NCBI RefSeq assembly: GCF_900109605.1
Contig: NZ_FOAM01000001.1
Coordinates: 310,001 to 374,000 of the forward strand
Direction of reading: 5' to 3'
DNA: 64,000 bases
Source: Xaviernesmea oryzae
Lineage (GTDB): Bacteria; Pseudomonadota; Alphaproteobacteria; Rhizobiales; Rhizobiaceae
The translations under genes and the position numbers were made by a program. This document shows, piece by piece, positions 1 through 7,481 of the stretch. The notes below the pieces were generated by a model. It was not told the DNA's origin. It did not search any database and worked only from the letters and a program-made list of their open reading frames with translations. Numbering within the stretch: position 1 is the first letter of the stretch; every line of letters begins with the position of its first letter.

Positions 1-1
1 C

Positions 2-82
2 CATGAGGTCGTCGCCCGTGAGACCTGCATCTACATGGCGTTGTCGCAGAGATCGGGCGTCGATATCATGGACGATGCTTGA
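2..82 (+). CDS. C-terminal end of an unidentified protein (5' cut by window)
   Basis: An open frame enters from the left edge and ends at a TGA at 80-82. The visible tail is 26 residues and ends in GVDIMDDA. The frame is open right from the window edge, and the next gene lies on the other strand, so this is most likely the end of a gene that begins outside the window. The piece is too short for me to assign a family, and it could be a chance open frame. Confidence 0.4.
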   Translation, partial: HEVVARETCIYMALSQRSGVDIMDDA

Positions 83-155
83 TCGATCTCAATTATCGGC
101 CGTGGCGGGCATCGGACGATCTCCGCCTTGCCTTCCCATGCGTGGCCGGCGATCG

Positions 156-410
156 TCATGAGGAAATCCGGCTGCGCTCCGTCTCCGCCGTCAGCAAATC
201 GTCCTCGAGAGCTTCCGCTTCGTCTTCCTCGGCCTCGTCGAACAGGTCGTCCTCGAGCGTATCCAGATCGGCGCCGTCATGCTGCAATCGCCGCAACCCG
301 CCGAGCAACACCTCCTCCACCGAGCCGAACCAGCCGCGTTCCACCAGATCCTCGGCAAAGGACAAAAGCTCGTCATCGAGGGTGATGGTCACCGTGCGGG
401 ACATGCGCAT
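156..410 (-). CDS. Orphan ParD-like ribbon-helix-helix antitoxin
   Basis: A protein of 84 residues (82 if the second ATG at 404 is used; GGAGAG lies just upstream of both). The N-terminus SRTVTITLDDELLSFAED and the following RGWFGSVEEVLLGGLRRLQ match the ribbon-helix-helix fold of ParD/CC2985-type antitoxins, which bind operator DNA as dimers and neutralise a ParE toxin. The C-terminal half, from about residue 47, is extremely acidic (EDDLFDEAEEDEAEALEDDL) where a ParD normally carries its toxin-binding helix. No ParE-like gene follows in the 73 bases to the neighbouring frame, and none precedes it, since a LysE exporter lies on the opposite strand. It is therefore either an orphan antitoxin or a stand-alone repressor. 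The family call is by eye. Confidence 0.65.
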   Translation of the reverse strand: MRMSRTVTITLDDELLSFAEDLVERGWFGSVEEVLLGGLRRLQHDGADLDTLEDDLFDEAEEDEAEALEDDLLTAETERSRISS

Positions 411-521
411 CGCTCTCCGAGGGGCAAGGGGCGGCTTGACGGCGCTTCCATAACACGCCGCTTGACTTTGTCCTAGGGATAGCAAAAGCCAAAGCGAGCC
501 AGTGTTTAGGATCTTGCCGCC

Positions 522-1163
522 ATGGATTTCGTGCCGTCTTTTCCCGTTATCCTCGCCTTCACCGGTGCCATTCTGCTGTTGGCGCTGACGCCTGGGCCCG
601 ACATGACGCTCTGGATGAGCCGCTCGATGCGCGACGGCCGGGCCATCGGCCTGGCGGTGCTTGCCGGAACCAGCACCGGCGTCTCGGTGCATACGCTCCT
701 GGTGGCTTTCGGCATCGCGGCGCTGATCGTCGCCTCGCCGACAGCCTTCCTTCTGTTGAAGACCGGCGGCGCGGCCTATCTCGCCTGGCTGGCCTTCGCC
801 GCGATCCGCCATGGATCCAGCTTCTCGCTTCGCCCGGAAACCTCATCGAAGTCGTCGCTTGCAGGCGCCTTCGTCAACGGGCTCTGGGTCAATCTGCTCA
901 ACCCCAAGGTCATCATCTTCTTCATGACCTTCCTGCCGCAATTCGTCAGCGCCAACGATCCGCATGTCGCCGGCAAGCTGGTCTTTCTCGGCCTGTGGTC
1001 GATTGTCGTCAGCCTGCCGATCGGGCTTGCCGTGGTGCTCGGCGCCGATGCTCTGTCCGGCTGGCTGCGCGCCAACCCCAAGGCGCTGCGCGGGCTCGAT
1101 TATCTGATCGCTTCGGTCTTCTCGCTCTTCGCGGTCAAGATCCTCTTCACCAGCGCGCGCTAA
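522..1163 (+). CDS. LysE/RhtB family amino-acid exporter
   Basis: A membrane protein of 213 residues, the usual length for the LysE/RhtB family, which exports amino acids or their derivatives out of the cytoplasm. The N-terminal helix with LLALTPGPDMTLWMSRS carries the family's conserved TPGP segment, and NLLNPKVIIFFMTFLPQF near residue 125 is the second signature (NPKxxxFF). Several hydrophobic stretches are compatible with about six membrane helices. The start ATG follows the sequence ATCTTGCCGCC, which contains no clear ribosome-binding site, but no better start exists nearby. Substrate cannot be inferred. The downstream rlmN gene is convergent and ends 24 bases later. Confidence 0.85.
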   Translation: MDFVPSFPVILAFTGAILLLALTPGPDMTLWMSRSMRDGRAIGLAVLAGTSTGVSVHTLLVAFGIAALIVASPTAFLLLKTGGAAYLAWLAFAAIRHGSSFSLRPETSSKSSLAGAFVNGLWVNLLNPKVIIFFMTFLPQFVSANDPHVAGKLVFLGLWSIVVSLPIGLAVVLGADALSGWLRANPKALRGLDYLIASVFSLFAVKILFTSAR

Positions 1164-1187
1164 GCCGGCGATACCCGGAGGCGCGCC

Positions 1188-2438
1188 TCAGTCGTCCTCG
1201 CCGTGATTGGCGATCATCATCGCTTCATAGGCAAGGCGATCAACCTTGCGCATGCGTTCGGATTCCGACTTCAGCTGGCCGCAGGCCGCCAGAATATCGC
1301 GCCCGCGCGGCGTGCGGATCGGCGAAGCATAGCCAGCGCTGTTGATGAAGTCGGCAAAGGTCTCGATCTGCTCCCAGGACGAGCAGCGGTAATTGGTGCC
1401 GGGCCAGGGATTGAAGGGGATCAGGTTGATCTTTGCCGGAATGCCCTTCAGCAACCGGGTCAGCTCCTTGGCATCCTCGAGGGAATCATTGACGCCTTCG
1501 AGCATCACATATTCGAAGGTGATGCGCCGCGCATTCGACAGGCCCGGATAGGCCCGGCAGGCGTCCATCAGCTCCTTCAGCGGATACTTCTTGTTGATCG
1601 GCACCAGCATGTCGCGCAGATCGTCGCGCACGGCATGCAGCGAGATGGCGAGCATGACGCCGATTTCCTCGCCGGTGCGGTAAATTTCCGGCACGACGCC
1701 GGAGGTCGAAAGCGTGATGCGGCGCTTGGAGAGCGACAGACCATCACCGTCCGAGGCGATCAGGAGCGCGGTCTTGACCTCCTCGAAATTATAGAGCGGC
1801 TCGCCCATGCCCATCATCACGACATTTGTAACCTTGCGGTCGCTGGACGGGATGAGCCCGCCTTCCGGCACGTCCGCACCCGGAAAATCGCCCAGCCGGT
1901 CGCGGGCGAGCAGGAGCTGCGCCAGGATTTCCTCGGCGGTCAGGTTGCGCACCAGGCGCTGGGTGCCGGTGTGGCAGAAGGAGCAGGTGAGCGAACAGCC
2001 GACCTGGCTGGAGATGCACAGCGTGCCGCGCCCTTCCTCGGGAATATAGACGGTCTCGACTTCCACCGGCCGGCCGGCGCCGCGCGCGGGAAAGCGTAGC
2101 AGCCATTTGCGCGTGCCATCGGTCGAGATCTGCTCCTCGACGATCTCGGGCCGAGCGATGGTGAAATGGGTTTTCAGAAGCGCGCGCAGATCCTTGGCGA
2201 CATTGGTCATCGCGTCGAAATCCGACACGCCGCGCACATAGAGCCAATGCCAGAGCTGGCTGACGCGCATCCGGCGCTGGCGCTCCGGTACGCCCACCTT
2301 GCCCAGCGCCTCGGCCATCGCCTCACGCGAAAGACCGATCAGCGATGGCTTTTCGGGCGCCGGCCGGCTTGCGGCCATCGGTGAGAAAGTGGACGCCGGC
2401 GCGCGGGCGGGCAGATCGGAAAGAGCGGTATCGGCCAT
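1188..2438 (-). CDS. rlmN: Dual-specificity 23S rRNA A2503 / tRNA A37 C2-methyltransferase RlmN
   Basis: A radical-SAM enzyme of 416 residues that methylates C2 of adenosine 2503 in 23S rRNA and of A37 in some tRNAs, in the cytoplasm. The radical SAM cluster motif CSLTCSFC gives Cys148, Cys152 and Cys155. [12 protein letters not shown] and the C-terminal ILAACGQL (the cysteine that is methylated and resolves the intermediate in this family) are present. I chose the ATG at 2438, preceded by AGGGGA, over an in-frame GTG at 2474 that would add 12 unusual residues. A proline/alanine-rich stretch at residues 10-30 precedes the conserved core. It is transcribed leftward toward lysE. Confidence 0.95.
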   Translation of the reverse strand: MADTALSDLPARAPASTFSPMAASRPAPEKPSLIGLSREAMAEALGKVGVPERQRRMRVSQLWHWLYVRGVSDFDAMTNVAKDLRALLKTHFTIARPEIVEEQISTDGTRKWLLRFPARGAGRPVEVETVYIPEEGRGTLCISSQVGCSLTCSFCHTGTQRLVRNLTAEEILAQLLLARDRLGDFPGADVPEGGLIPSSDRKVTNVVMMGMGEPLYNFEEVKTALLIASDGDGLSLSKRRITLSTSGVVPEIYRTGEEIGVMLAISLHAVRDDLRDMLVPINKKYPLKELMDACRAYPGLSNARRITFEYVMLEGVNDSLEDAKELTRLLKGIPAKINLIPFNPWPGTNYRCSSWEQIETFADFINSAGYASPIRTPRGRDILAACGQLKSESERMRKVDRLAYEAMMIANHGEDD

Positions 2439-2629
2439 GATCTTGTCGGTCCCCTGACGGATAGCTGCGGCCACTCGGCTGCCGGCCAGAAAAGCCTGCC
2501 GCCTTGCGTCCAGTCCAGATCGTCATGTGAGTATATGGGAGAGGCCGCGTGCCGAAAGCCGCACGGGGCCGTCAATCTTTGCGCGCGCCATAGCATGATT
2601 TCCCCGCCGCGTCACGCCGGCCATATGAA

Positions 2630-2682
2630 AAAGCGCAAAAAACGACGAAAGGCGCGCACCTTGGCGGTGGCGCCTTTCGTCG
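2630..2682 (-). terminator. Rho-independent terminator after the IalB gene
   Basis: A 13-base-pair perfect stem (2643-2655 with 2670-2682, CGACGAAAGGCGC and its complement) lies about 50 bases past the stop codon of the leftward IalB gene. On the minus strand it is followed directly by a T-rich run (TTTTTTGCGCTTTTTC). Confidence 0.8.
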
Positions 2683-2732
2683 AAATGTGGTTGCCGGTCG
2701 GCAGGATCGAGCGCTTGCGCGCTCTGCCAAGC

Positions 2733-3236
2733 TTATTTGCAGCTTTCGATCTGCTTCAGCGCGGCGGAAATACCCGACAGCGAATAGGAATAGGTCGTCG
2801 TCGTACCCTTGCGCGATTTTCCGGACACCGACATGGCCTTGCCCGAGCGCATCGCCGTGACCAGGGCAGGTTCCTCTGCGGCGTTTTCCACCCAAGCCGA
2901 GTTGCCCTTGGTGAAGAGGGTGAAATTCTTCTGATCGACAGTGACGATCACCTTGGAATTTTCCTGCAGGGGATAGCCGACCATCACCTGCGGTTCATAG
3001 GAGATGTTCTGGCCGGGACGCTGCGAAACCAGGAAGAACACATCGCCATGATCGACATTGGCCGGAGCCTTTTCCTTCGGCACCGACAGAACATAGCAAA
3101 CCTTGCTTTTGCCCGACTGGTAGGAATAGGCGCCCCAGGCATTGAACTGCTGGATGCGCGTCGGCGTTTGTGCCGCCGCGATGCCCGCACCGGAAACCGC
3201 GAGTGCGAACACGAGGGTGAGTTTTCGTACAAACAT
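2733..3236 (-). CDS. Invasion-associated locus B (IalB) family periplasmic protein
   Basis: A secreted protein of 167 residues. The N-terminus MFVRKLTLVFALAVSGAGIA is a typical signal peptide, with likely cleavage after AAAQ. The mature part begins with FNAWGAYSYQSGKSKVCYVLSVP and contains VVTVD-like beta strands and a terminal SCK, as in the IalB family, named for a Bartonella factor but widespread and of unclear function in non-pathogenic rhizobia. The conserved cysteines (KVCY and the C-terminal SCK) could form a disulfide. The start was chosen at 3236 because AGGA lies five bases upstream; an in-frame upstream extension has no such site. Divergent from an ECF sigma gene 510 bases away. 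Confidence 0.85.
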   Translation of the reverse strand: MFVRKLTLVFALAVSGAGIAAAQTPTRIQQFNAWGAYSYQSGKSKVCYVLSVPKEKAPANVDHGDVFFLVSQRPGQNISYEPQVMVGYPLQENSKVIVTVDQKNFTLFTKGNSAWVENAAEEPALVTAMRSGKAMSVSGKSRKGTTTTYSYSLSGISAALKQIESCK

Positions 3237-3746
3237 CTTGTCCTGCCGTAAGTTTGCCTGCCGGCCGCCTCTCTGGGAGCCTGGCAGGCGACGCTGGGTG
3301 TTCAAGGCGACCTATTATGACTTCGTTCACGTTAACAAAGCGTTGTGCGGCGGCCGCCCCGCGAATGATCCCGTTGCGCATGCACAGCCACCTCAGGCAA
3401 GTCGTGGCTGCCAGATCGCAAGACGCCGAACGTACTGACGGCCTTTACGACGGGCACCCGCTGCCGCCGCAGCAGGCGGCGCTGAAGGAGGGCAATGGTG
3501 GAAGCGTGGTTTCTCAACGCGGACCGTTCGGTCACGGATCACTGTCAGAAAAAATTTGGCGAGAGTTTGACCTTTGGCAAAACCAGGCAACCTCTTGTCA
3601 TTGCAGCGCCGCGCCTCCTGCGAAAAACGCAAAACCGACGCTGTAAGACTTTAAATGTGCTGGAGAATTTTTTCGCTAGATCGATTTCGATTTAAGGAAT
3701 TATGCAGTAGACAGAAGAATGGGTTTGCGGAGGCCGACACAAGGGC
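3237..3746. other. Intergenic region between IalB and ECF sigma genes
   Basis: 510 bases between divergent genes. Frames here lack ribosome-binding sites and recognisable protein features, so I annotate no gene. The last 100 bases before the sigma gene are AT-rich (GATCGATTTCGATTTAAGG) and probably contain its promoter. I could not identify a confident -35/-10 pair or a GGAAC-type ECF promoter. Confidence 0.5.
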
Positions 3747-4319
3747 ATGAACGGTGACGAACGACGGCATTTCGCTGTACTGGCCGATGCCGTCGCCAAA
3801 GACCGCGATCGGGCTGCCTTCGCGCAGCTTTTCACCTTTTTCGCGCCACGGCTGAAATCCTTCCTGATGCGCCAGAACATGAGCGCCATGGAGGCCGAAG
3901 AACTGGTGCAGGAGGTGATGGTTGTTCTTTGGAACAAGGCTCATCTCTACGATCCGGCGAAATCCTCGCTGTCGACCTGGCTGTTTCGCGTTGCGCGCAA
4001 TCGCCGGATCGACGCCGCACGCCGTCAGCGCGCCGCTAAGCTGGATGAAAATGATACGGATCTTCAGCCCAGCGCTCCGCCAGCGCCGGATGAGGTGGTG
4101 GATCTGACCGACCGTGAAGACATGGTCCAGAAGGCGATCAGCCGTCTGCCGCAGGAACAGTTGCAGCTGGTGCAACTCGCCTTTTTTCTGGGTCGTTCGC
4201 ATTCGGAGATCGCCGCCGAAACAGGCCTGCCACTCGGAACCGTGAAATCCCGTCTCCGGCTTGCCTTCGGCAAGCTGCGCCTGCTTCTGGGCGAGCAAGG
4301 CATTGAAAGCGCGAGCTGA
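3747..4319 (+). CDS. ECF-subfamily RNA polymerase sigma factor
   Basis: A sigma factor of 190 residues. Region 2 (about residues 24-90) includes FTFFAPRLKSFLMRQ, AEELVQEVMVVLWNKAHLYD and the STWLFRVARNRRIDAARRQ promoter-melting segment. A linker of about 25 residues rich in proline and aspartate follows, then region 4 (about 125-180) with the helix-turn-helix HSEIAAETGLPLGTVKSRLRLAFGKLR. No anti-sigma factor (ChrR, NepR or zinc-binding type) lies next to it: the downstream gene is a convergent DUF1232 protein and upstream is a divergent IalB gene. Its inducing signal is therefore not visible. An AGGG four bases before the ATG supports the start. Confidence 0.9.
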   Translation: MNGDERRHFAVLADAVAKDRDRAAFAQLFTFFAPRLKSFLMRQNMSAMEAEELVQEVMVVLWNKAHLYDPAKSSLSTWLFRVARNRRIDAARRQRAAKLDENDTDLQPSAPPAPDEVVDLTDREDMVQKAISRLPQEQLQLVQLAFFLGRSHSEIAAETGLPLGTVKSRLRLAFGKLRLLLGEQGIESAS

Positions 4320-4393
4320 CCACACGCGGTTCAGGCCTTTGCTTTCCACCCGGCATCCTTGAGAAATCTGCCGATTAAGTCTGCCAGCAAGCG

Positions 4394-4774
4394 TTATGAG
4401 TCCGGCAGTGGGCCTTTCAGGATCTCGTCGGCCTTTTGGTAATGCACGTCGCGGATCTGGCCGCTGACGGCGGCAAAGGCGGCGGTGAGCACCGCGATGT
4501 CATCGGAAAAGCCGACGAAAGCGAGAAAATCGGGCACGATATCGAAGGGGAGCACGAAATAGGCCAGCGCACCCAGCAGAATGCCTCGCGTGCGCAGCGG
4601 TGTCTGTGGATCGAGCGCGCAGTAATAGGCCGCGACGAGATCGCGCACAAAGGGGATGTGGCCGATCGCCCGCTTCAAAGTCGGCCAGAAGCGCTTGCGC
4701 ACACGGCGTGCTTTTGCGTCCTGCTCGCTTTCCTCGCCGGGCATCAGGATCTCGCCGATCTTCACATCGTCCAT
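4394..4774 (-). CDS. DUF1232 (YkvA-like) small membrane protein
   Basis: A protein of 126 residues. The stretch LRTRGILLGALAYFVLPFDIVPDFLAFVGFSDDIAVL (about residues 60-97) holds the conserved DUF1232 core, with its hallmark DxxPD (DIVPD), in a hydrophobic segment that probably inserts in the membrane. The first 45 residues are charged and probably cytoplasmic. Function is unknown for the family. AAGGGACGGAC before the ATG is a good ribosome-binding site. The gene converges on the ECF sigma factor. Confidence 0.85.
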   Translation of the reverse strand: MDDVKIGEILMPGEESEQDAKARRVRKRFWPTLKRAIGHIPFVRDLVAAYYCALDPQTPLRTRGILLGALAYFVLPFDIVPDFLAFVGFSDDIAVLTAAFAAVSGQIRDVHYQKADEILKGPLPDS

Positions 4775-4940
4775 GTCCGTCCCTTTCCGAAATCATGCTT
4801 TCCTCACGCCTGAGCGCCTGGAAAAGAATTAGAAGGGATATGGGGGTGCGGGTTTGAGATTAAAGACCTGACCCCCCGGCATGGCGGAAGGCTGGAGCTT
4901 GTTGGCTCTGTCGAAGGCAGTCCCCGACCTGTCCAGGCCG

Positions 4941-5261
4941 CTAGGCGAGGCGCACCGCAGCGTTCATCGCTGCAGCCAGCTCCAAGTCGAGCGCCGTCAG
5001 ACCTTTGGCCGAATGGGTGGTCAGGCGCACATGCACACGATTATAGCTGTTCGACCAATCGGGATGATGGTCGATGCGCGCGCAGACAAGGGCGCTCTGC
5101 GTCATGAAAGCAAAGGCTTCCTCAAAGCTTTTGAAGCGGAAGGCACGGATGATCGACAGGCCGTCGGCATCCAGGCTCCATCCAGCCTCCGGATCGAGGC
5201 CGGCATTGAGCGCCGCCAGCCCGGCGGCGACCTCGTGCTCATCGAGACGTTTTCGCGACAT
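4941..5261 (-). CDS. Pterin-4a-carbinolamine dehydratase
   Basis: A protein of 106 residues, the usual size of the family. It dehydrates 4a-hydroxytetrahydropterin, recycling the cofactor of aromatic amino acid hydroxylases; some homologues have other roles. The conserved block FMTQSALVCARIDHHPDWSNSYNRVHVRLTTHSAKGLT carries the catalytic histidine pair HHPDW and the NxxxVxVxLxTH motif that define the family. No phenylalanine hydroxylase gene is nearby, so its partner is not visible here. It is followed upstream by thpR on the same strand, 32 bases away, so the two may be cotranscribed. Confidence 0.92.
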   Translation of the reverse strand: MSRKRLDEHEVAAGLAALNAGLDPEAGWSLDADGLSIIRAFRFKSFEEAFAFMTQSALVCARIDHHPDWSNSYNRVHVRLTTHSAKGLTALDLELAAAMNAAVRLA

Positions 5262-5293
5262 GAAGATCGCTTTCCGCCGTCACGCGGCCAAGT

Positions 5294-5878
5294 TCACAGA
5301 CGCTGTGCCGGCTCGATTTCCAAGCCGCCGCGTTTGCTCGGTGCCTCATGCAGGGGGAAAACCTCCTCCGTCAGGTAAGGCCCGCCGCCGACGGAGTCGC
5401 GAGAGGAGAGCAGAACGAAGCGTGAGACGATGAAGGGATTGGTCATGAAGCCGCCGCGGCCTGCGAGATAGTGCACCACATCCTCCACACGGGAGGCACG
5501 GAGCCGCGCCAGCGTGACATGGGGTGTGAACTTGCGCGGGTCCGGCGCAAGACCGATCCGCTGGCAGATCCGCTCGATTTCGGCCTGAAGCTGGAAGAGT
5601 TCCGGCGGCGTGCTGACGCCGGCCCAGACCGAATGGGGCTTCTTCGAACCGAAGGCGCCGGTGCCGGTCAGCTGCAGCTGAAACTCCGGCCGTTCGATCC
5701 GGTCCAGCCGCTCGACGACCTCGTCGGCCGTGCGGCCATCGACATCGCCGATGAAGCGCAAGGTGATGTGATAGTTTTCGACATCGATCCAGCGGGCGCC
5801 AGGAAGACCGCCGCGCAGGAGCGAAAGGCTCATCGCGGCATTGCGCGGAATCTCGAGGGCGGTGAAAAGTCTCGGCAT
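5294..5878 (-). CDS. thpR: RNA 2',3'-cyclic phosphodiesterase ThpR (LigT-like)
   Basis: A protein of 194 residues of the 2H phosphoesterase superfamily. The two signature HxTL motifs are HITL at residues 37-40 and HVTL at 120-123. The family opens 2',3'-cyclic phosphates on RNA to 2'-phosphates and can ligate tRNA halves in vitro. The start at MPRLFTALEIP was chosen because that is the conserved N-terminus; an upstream in-frame extension of 27 residues is unconserved in character. It precedes the pterin dehydratase gene on the same strand. Confidence 0.9.
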   Translation of the reverse strand: MPRLFTALEIPRNAAMSLSLLRGGLPGARWIDVENYHITLRFIGDVDGRTADEVVERLDRIERPEFQLQLTGTGAFGSKKPHSVWAGVSTPPELFQLQAEIERICQRIGLAPDPRKFTPHVTLARLRASRVEDVVHYLAGRGGFMTNPFIVSRFVLLSSRDSVGGGPYLTEEVFPLHEAPSKRGGLEIEPAQRL

Positions 5879-6016
5879 GGCCAGCTCCTCGAATCTATGA
5901 CGACACCCCGAGCGAAACATGACGGTCGAGGCCGCGCAACTGCAAATTCGCACCCGCAATATTTACCCGGCAAGCTTAACAGGCTGTGAATAGGCTTATC
6001 CACAGGTCTCGTCAGC

Positions 6017-6670
6017 TTACTGTGATCCAGAAAGCCTGCGCACGAAGCGTTCAGCTGCTGGCAGCATGCGTTCCACCATGATGGAGACGCCCTGCGGATT
6101 GGGATGCATGCCATCCTCCAGCTTCAGCGCGGCATTTTCCACCACGCCGTCGAGGAAGAAGGGGTAAAGCTCCAGGCCATACTGCTTGGCAAGATCGGGA
6201 TAGATCGCATTGAAGCGCGCGCCATAGTCGCCGCCCATGTTCGGGGGCGCCATCATGCCGGCCAGAAGCACCTCGACACCGCGCGCCTTCAGCGCCTCGA
6301 TCATCGCCGTCAGGTTCTTGCGCGTTTCCTCGGGCGGAATGCCGCGCAGCGCGTCATTGGCGCCTAGCTCCAGAATCACGCCCTTCGTGCCATCGGGCAC
6401 CGACCAGGCGATCCGGGCAAGCCCGGCGGCGGTCGTGTCGCCGGAAACGCCGGCATTGGCGATGGTCACGTCGAGGCCCTTGTCACGCAGCGCCTTTTCC
6501 AGCCGAGCCGGGAACGCATCTTCGGGCGCCAATTGATAGCCGGCCATCAAGCTGTCGCCGAAGCCGACCAGGCTGACAGGCTCGGCTGCTGCCCTGTTCA
6601 CGCCGAGAAAGCTGGCGATCAACACTGCGAGAGCGGCCGTGAAAAGCCCTAGCCTCTCTTTCCATCGCAT
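6017..6670 (-). CDS. TesA-like SGNH arylesterase/lysophospholipase, secreted
   Basis: A protein of 217 residues with an N-terminal signal peptide (residues 1 to about 29, cleavage near AAAE). SGNH hydrolase blocks are VGFGDSLMAGYQL with the nucleophile Ser40, NAGVSGDT, LELGANDALRG, and the catalytic Asp/His pair in EDGMHPNPQG. Homologues are E. coli TesA (acyl-CoA thioesterase I/protease I) and rhizobial arylesterases, which act in the periplasm. AGGAG seven bases before ATG 6670 fixes the start. It is divergent from an ABC exporter whose start is 88 bases away, the same arrangement as tesA-ybbA-ybbP in E. coli. Confidence 0.92.
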   Translation of the reverse strand: MRWKERLGLFTAALAVLIASFLGVNRAAAEPVSLVGFGDSLMAGYQLAPEDAFPARLEKALRDKGLDVTIANAGVSGDTTAAGLARIAWSVPDGTKGVILELGANDALRGIPPEETRKNLTAMIEALKARGVEVLLAGMMAPPNMGGDYGARFNAIYPDLAKQYGLELYPFFLDGVVENAALKLEDGMHPNPQGVSIMVERMLPAAERFVRRLSGSQ

Positions 6671-6758
6671 GGCGGCACTCCTAAATCGGGTAGGCTTTCG
6701 CATCTGCAAAAGCATCCTCGTACCATCTTCATATAGGGCGATCTCCTTGGGCGACATC

Positions 6759-7481
6759 ATGATCGAGTTGAAAAAAGCGGATCTGACGCTCGGTCATGCC
6801 GCAGCCTCCGTCCATGTGCTGAAATCCATCGACCTGGCCATCGGGCGCGGCGAAACGGTTGGGATCGTCGGGCCTTCCGGTTCCGGCAAGTCGACCCTTC
6901 TGATGGTGCTGGCAGGGCTGGAACGGCTCGATTCCGGCGAAATCGTCATTGACGGCGTGGCGCTTCAGACGCTGTCGGAAGACAAGGTCGCGGAATTTCG
7001 CGGACGCAATGTCGGCATCGTCTTCCAGTCCTTCCATCTGATCCCCAACATGACCGCGCTGGAAAATGTCGCGGTGCCGTTGGAGCTTGCCGGCGCACGC
7101 GATGCCTTCGAACGCGCACGTGCCGAACTCGTGGCTGTCGGGCTCGGCGCACGGCTGGATCATTATCCGGGGCAGCTTTCGGGCGGCGAGCAGCAGCGCG
7201 TGGCGATTGCGCGGGCACTGGCGCCCAATCCCAAGCTCCTGATCGCCGATGAACCGACCGGCAATCTCGATGGCGAGACCGGGCGGCAGATTGCCGACCT
7301 GATCTTCGCCAAGCAGGCCGAGCGCGCCATGACCCTGATGCTCGTGACCCACGACCCGTCGCTCGCCGCCCGCTGTGGCCGCCAGGTGCATGTCCGGTCG
7401 GGCCAGATCATCGACGATGGCAGCAACACGGCAGGCCTTTCGCCCGCAGCAGCGCCGATGGCCGTAAAGGCCGGCCTGTGA
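6759..7481 (+). CDS. ABC exporter ATPase subunit, YbbA/LolD type
   Basis: An ATPase of 240 residues. Walker A is GPSGSGKST, the Q-loop FQSFHLIPNMT, the signature LSGGEQQRVAIARAL, Walker B LLIADEPTGNLD and the switch histidine VTHD. Resemblance to LolD/MacB/YbbA, together with the FtsX-type permease encoded immediately downstream (start and stop codons overlap as GTGA), indicates a two-gene exporter of the inner membrane. Upstream in-frame codons exist, but MIELKKADLTLG is the natural N-terminus. The divergent esterase is probably functionally linked, as suggested by the same layout in enterics. Confidence 0.93.
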   Translation: MIELKKADLTLGHAAASVHVLKSIDLAIGRGETVGIVGPSGSGKSTLLMVLAGLERLDSGEIVIDGVALQTLSEDKVAEFRGRNVGIVFQSFHLIPNMTALENVAVPLELAGARDAFERARAELVAVGLGARLDHYPGQLSGGEQQRVAIARALAPNPKLLIADEPTGNLDGETGRQIADLIFAKQAERAMTLMLVTHDPSLAARCGRQVHVRSGQIIDDGSNTAGLSPAAAPMAVKAGL

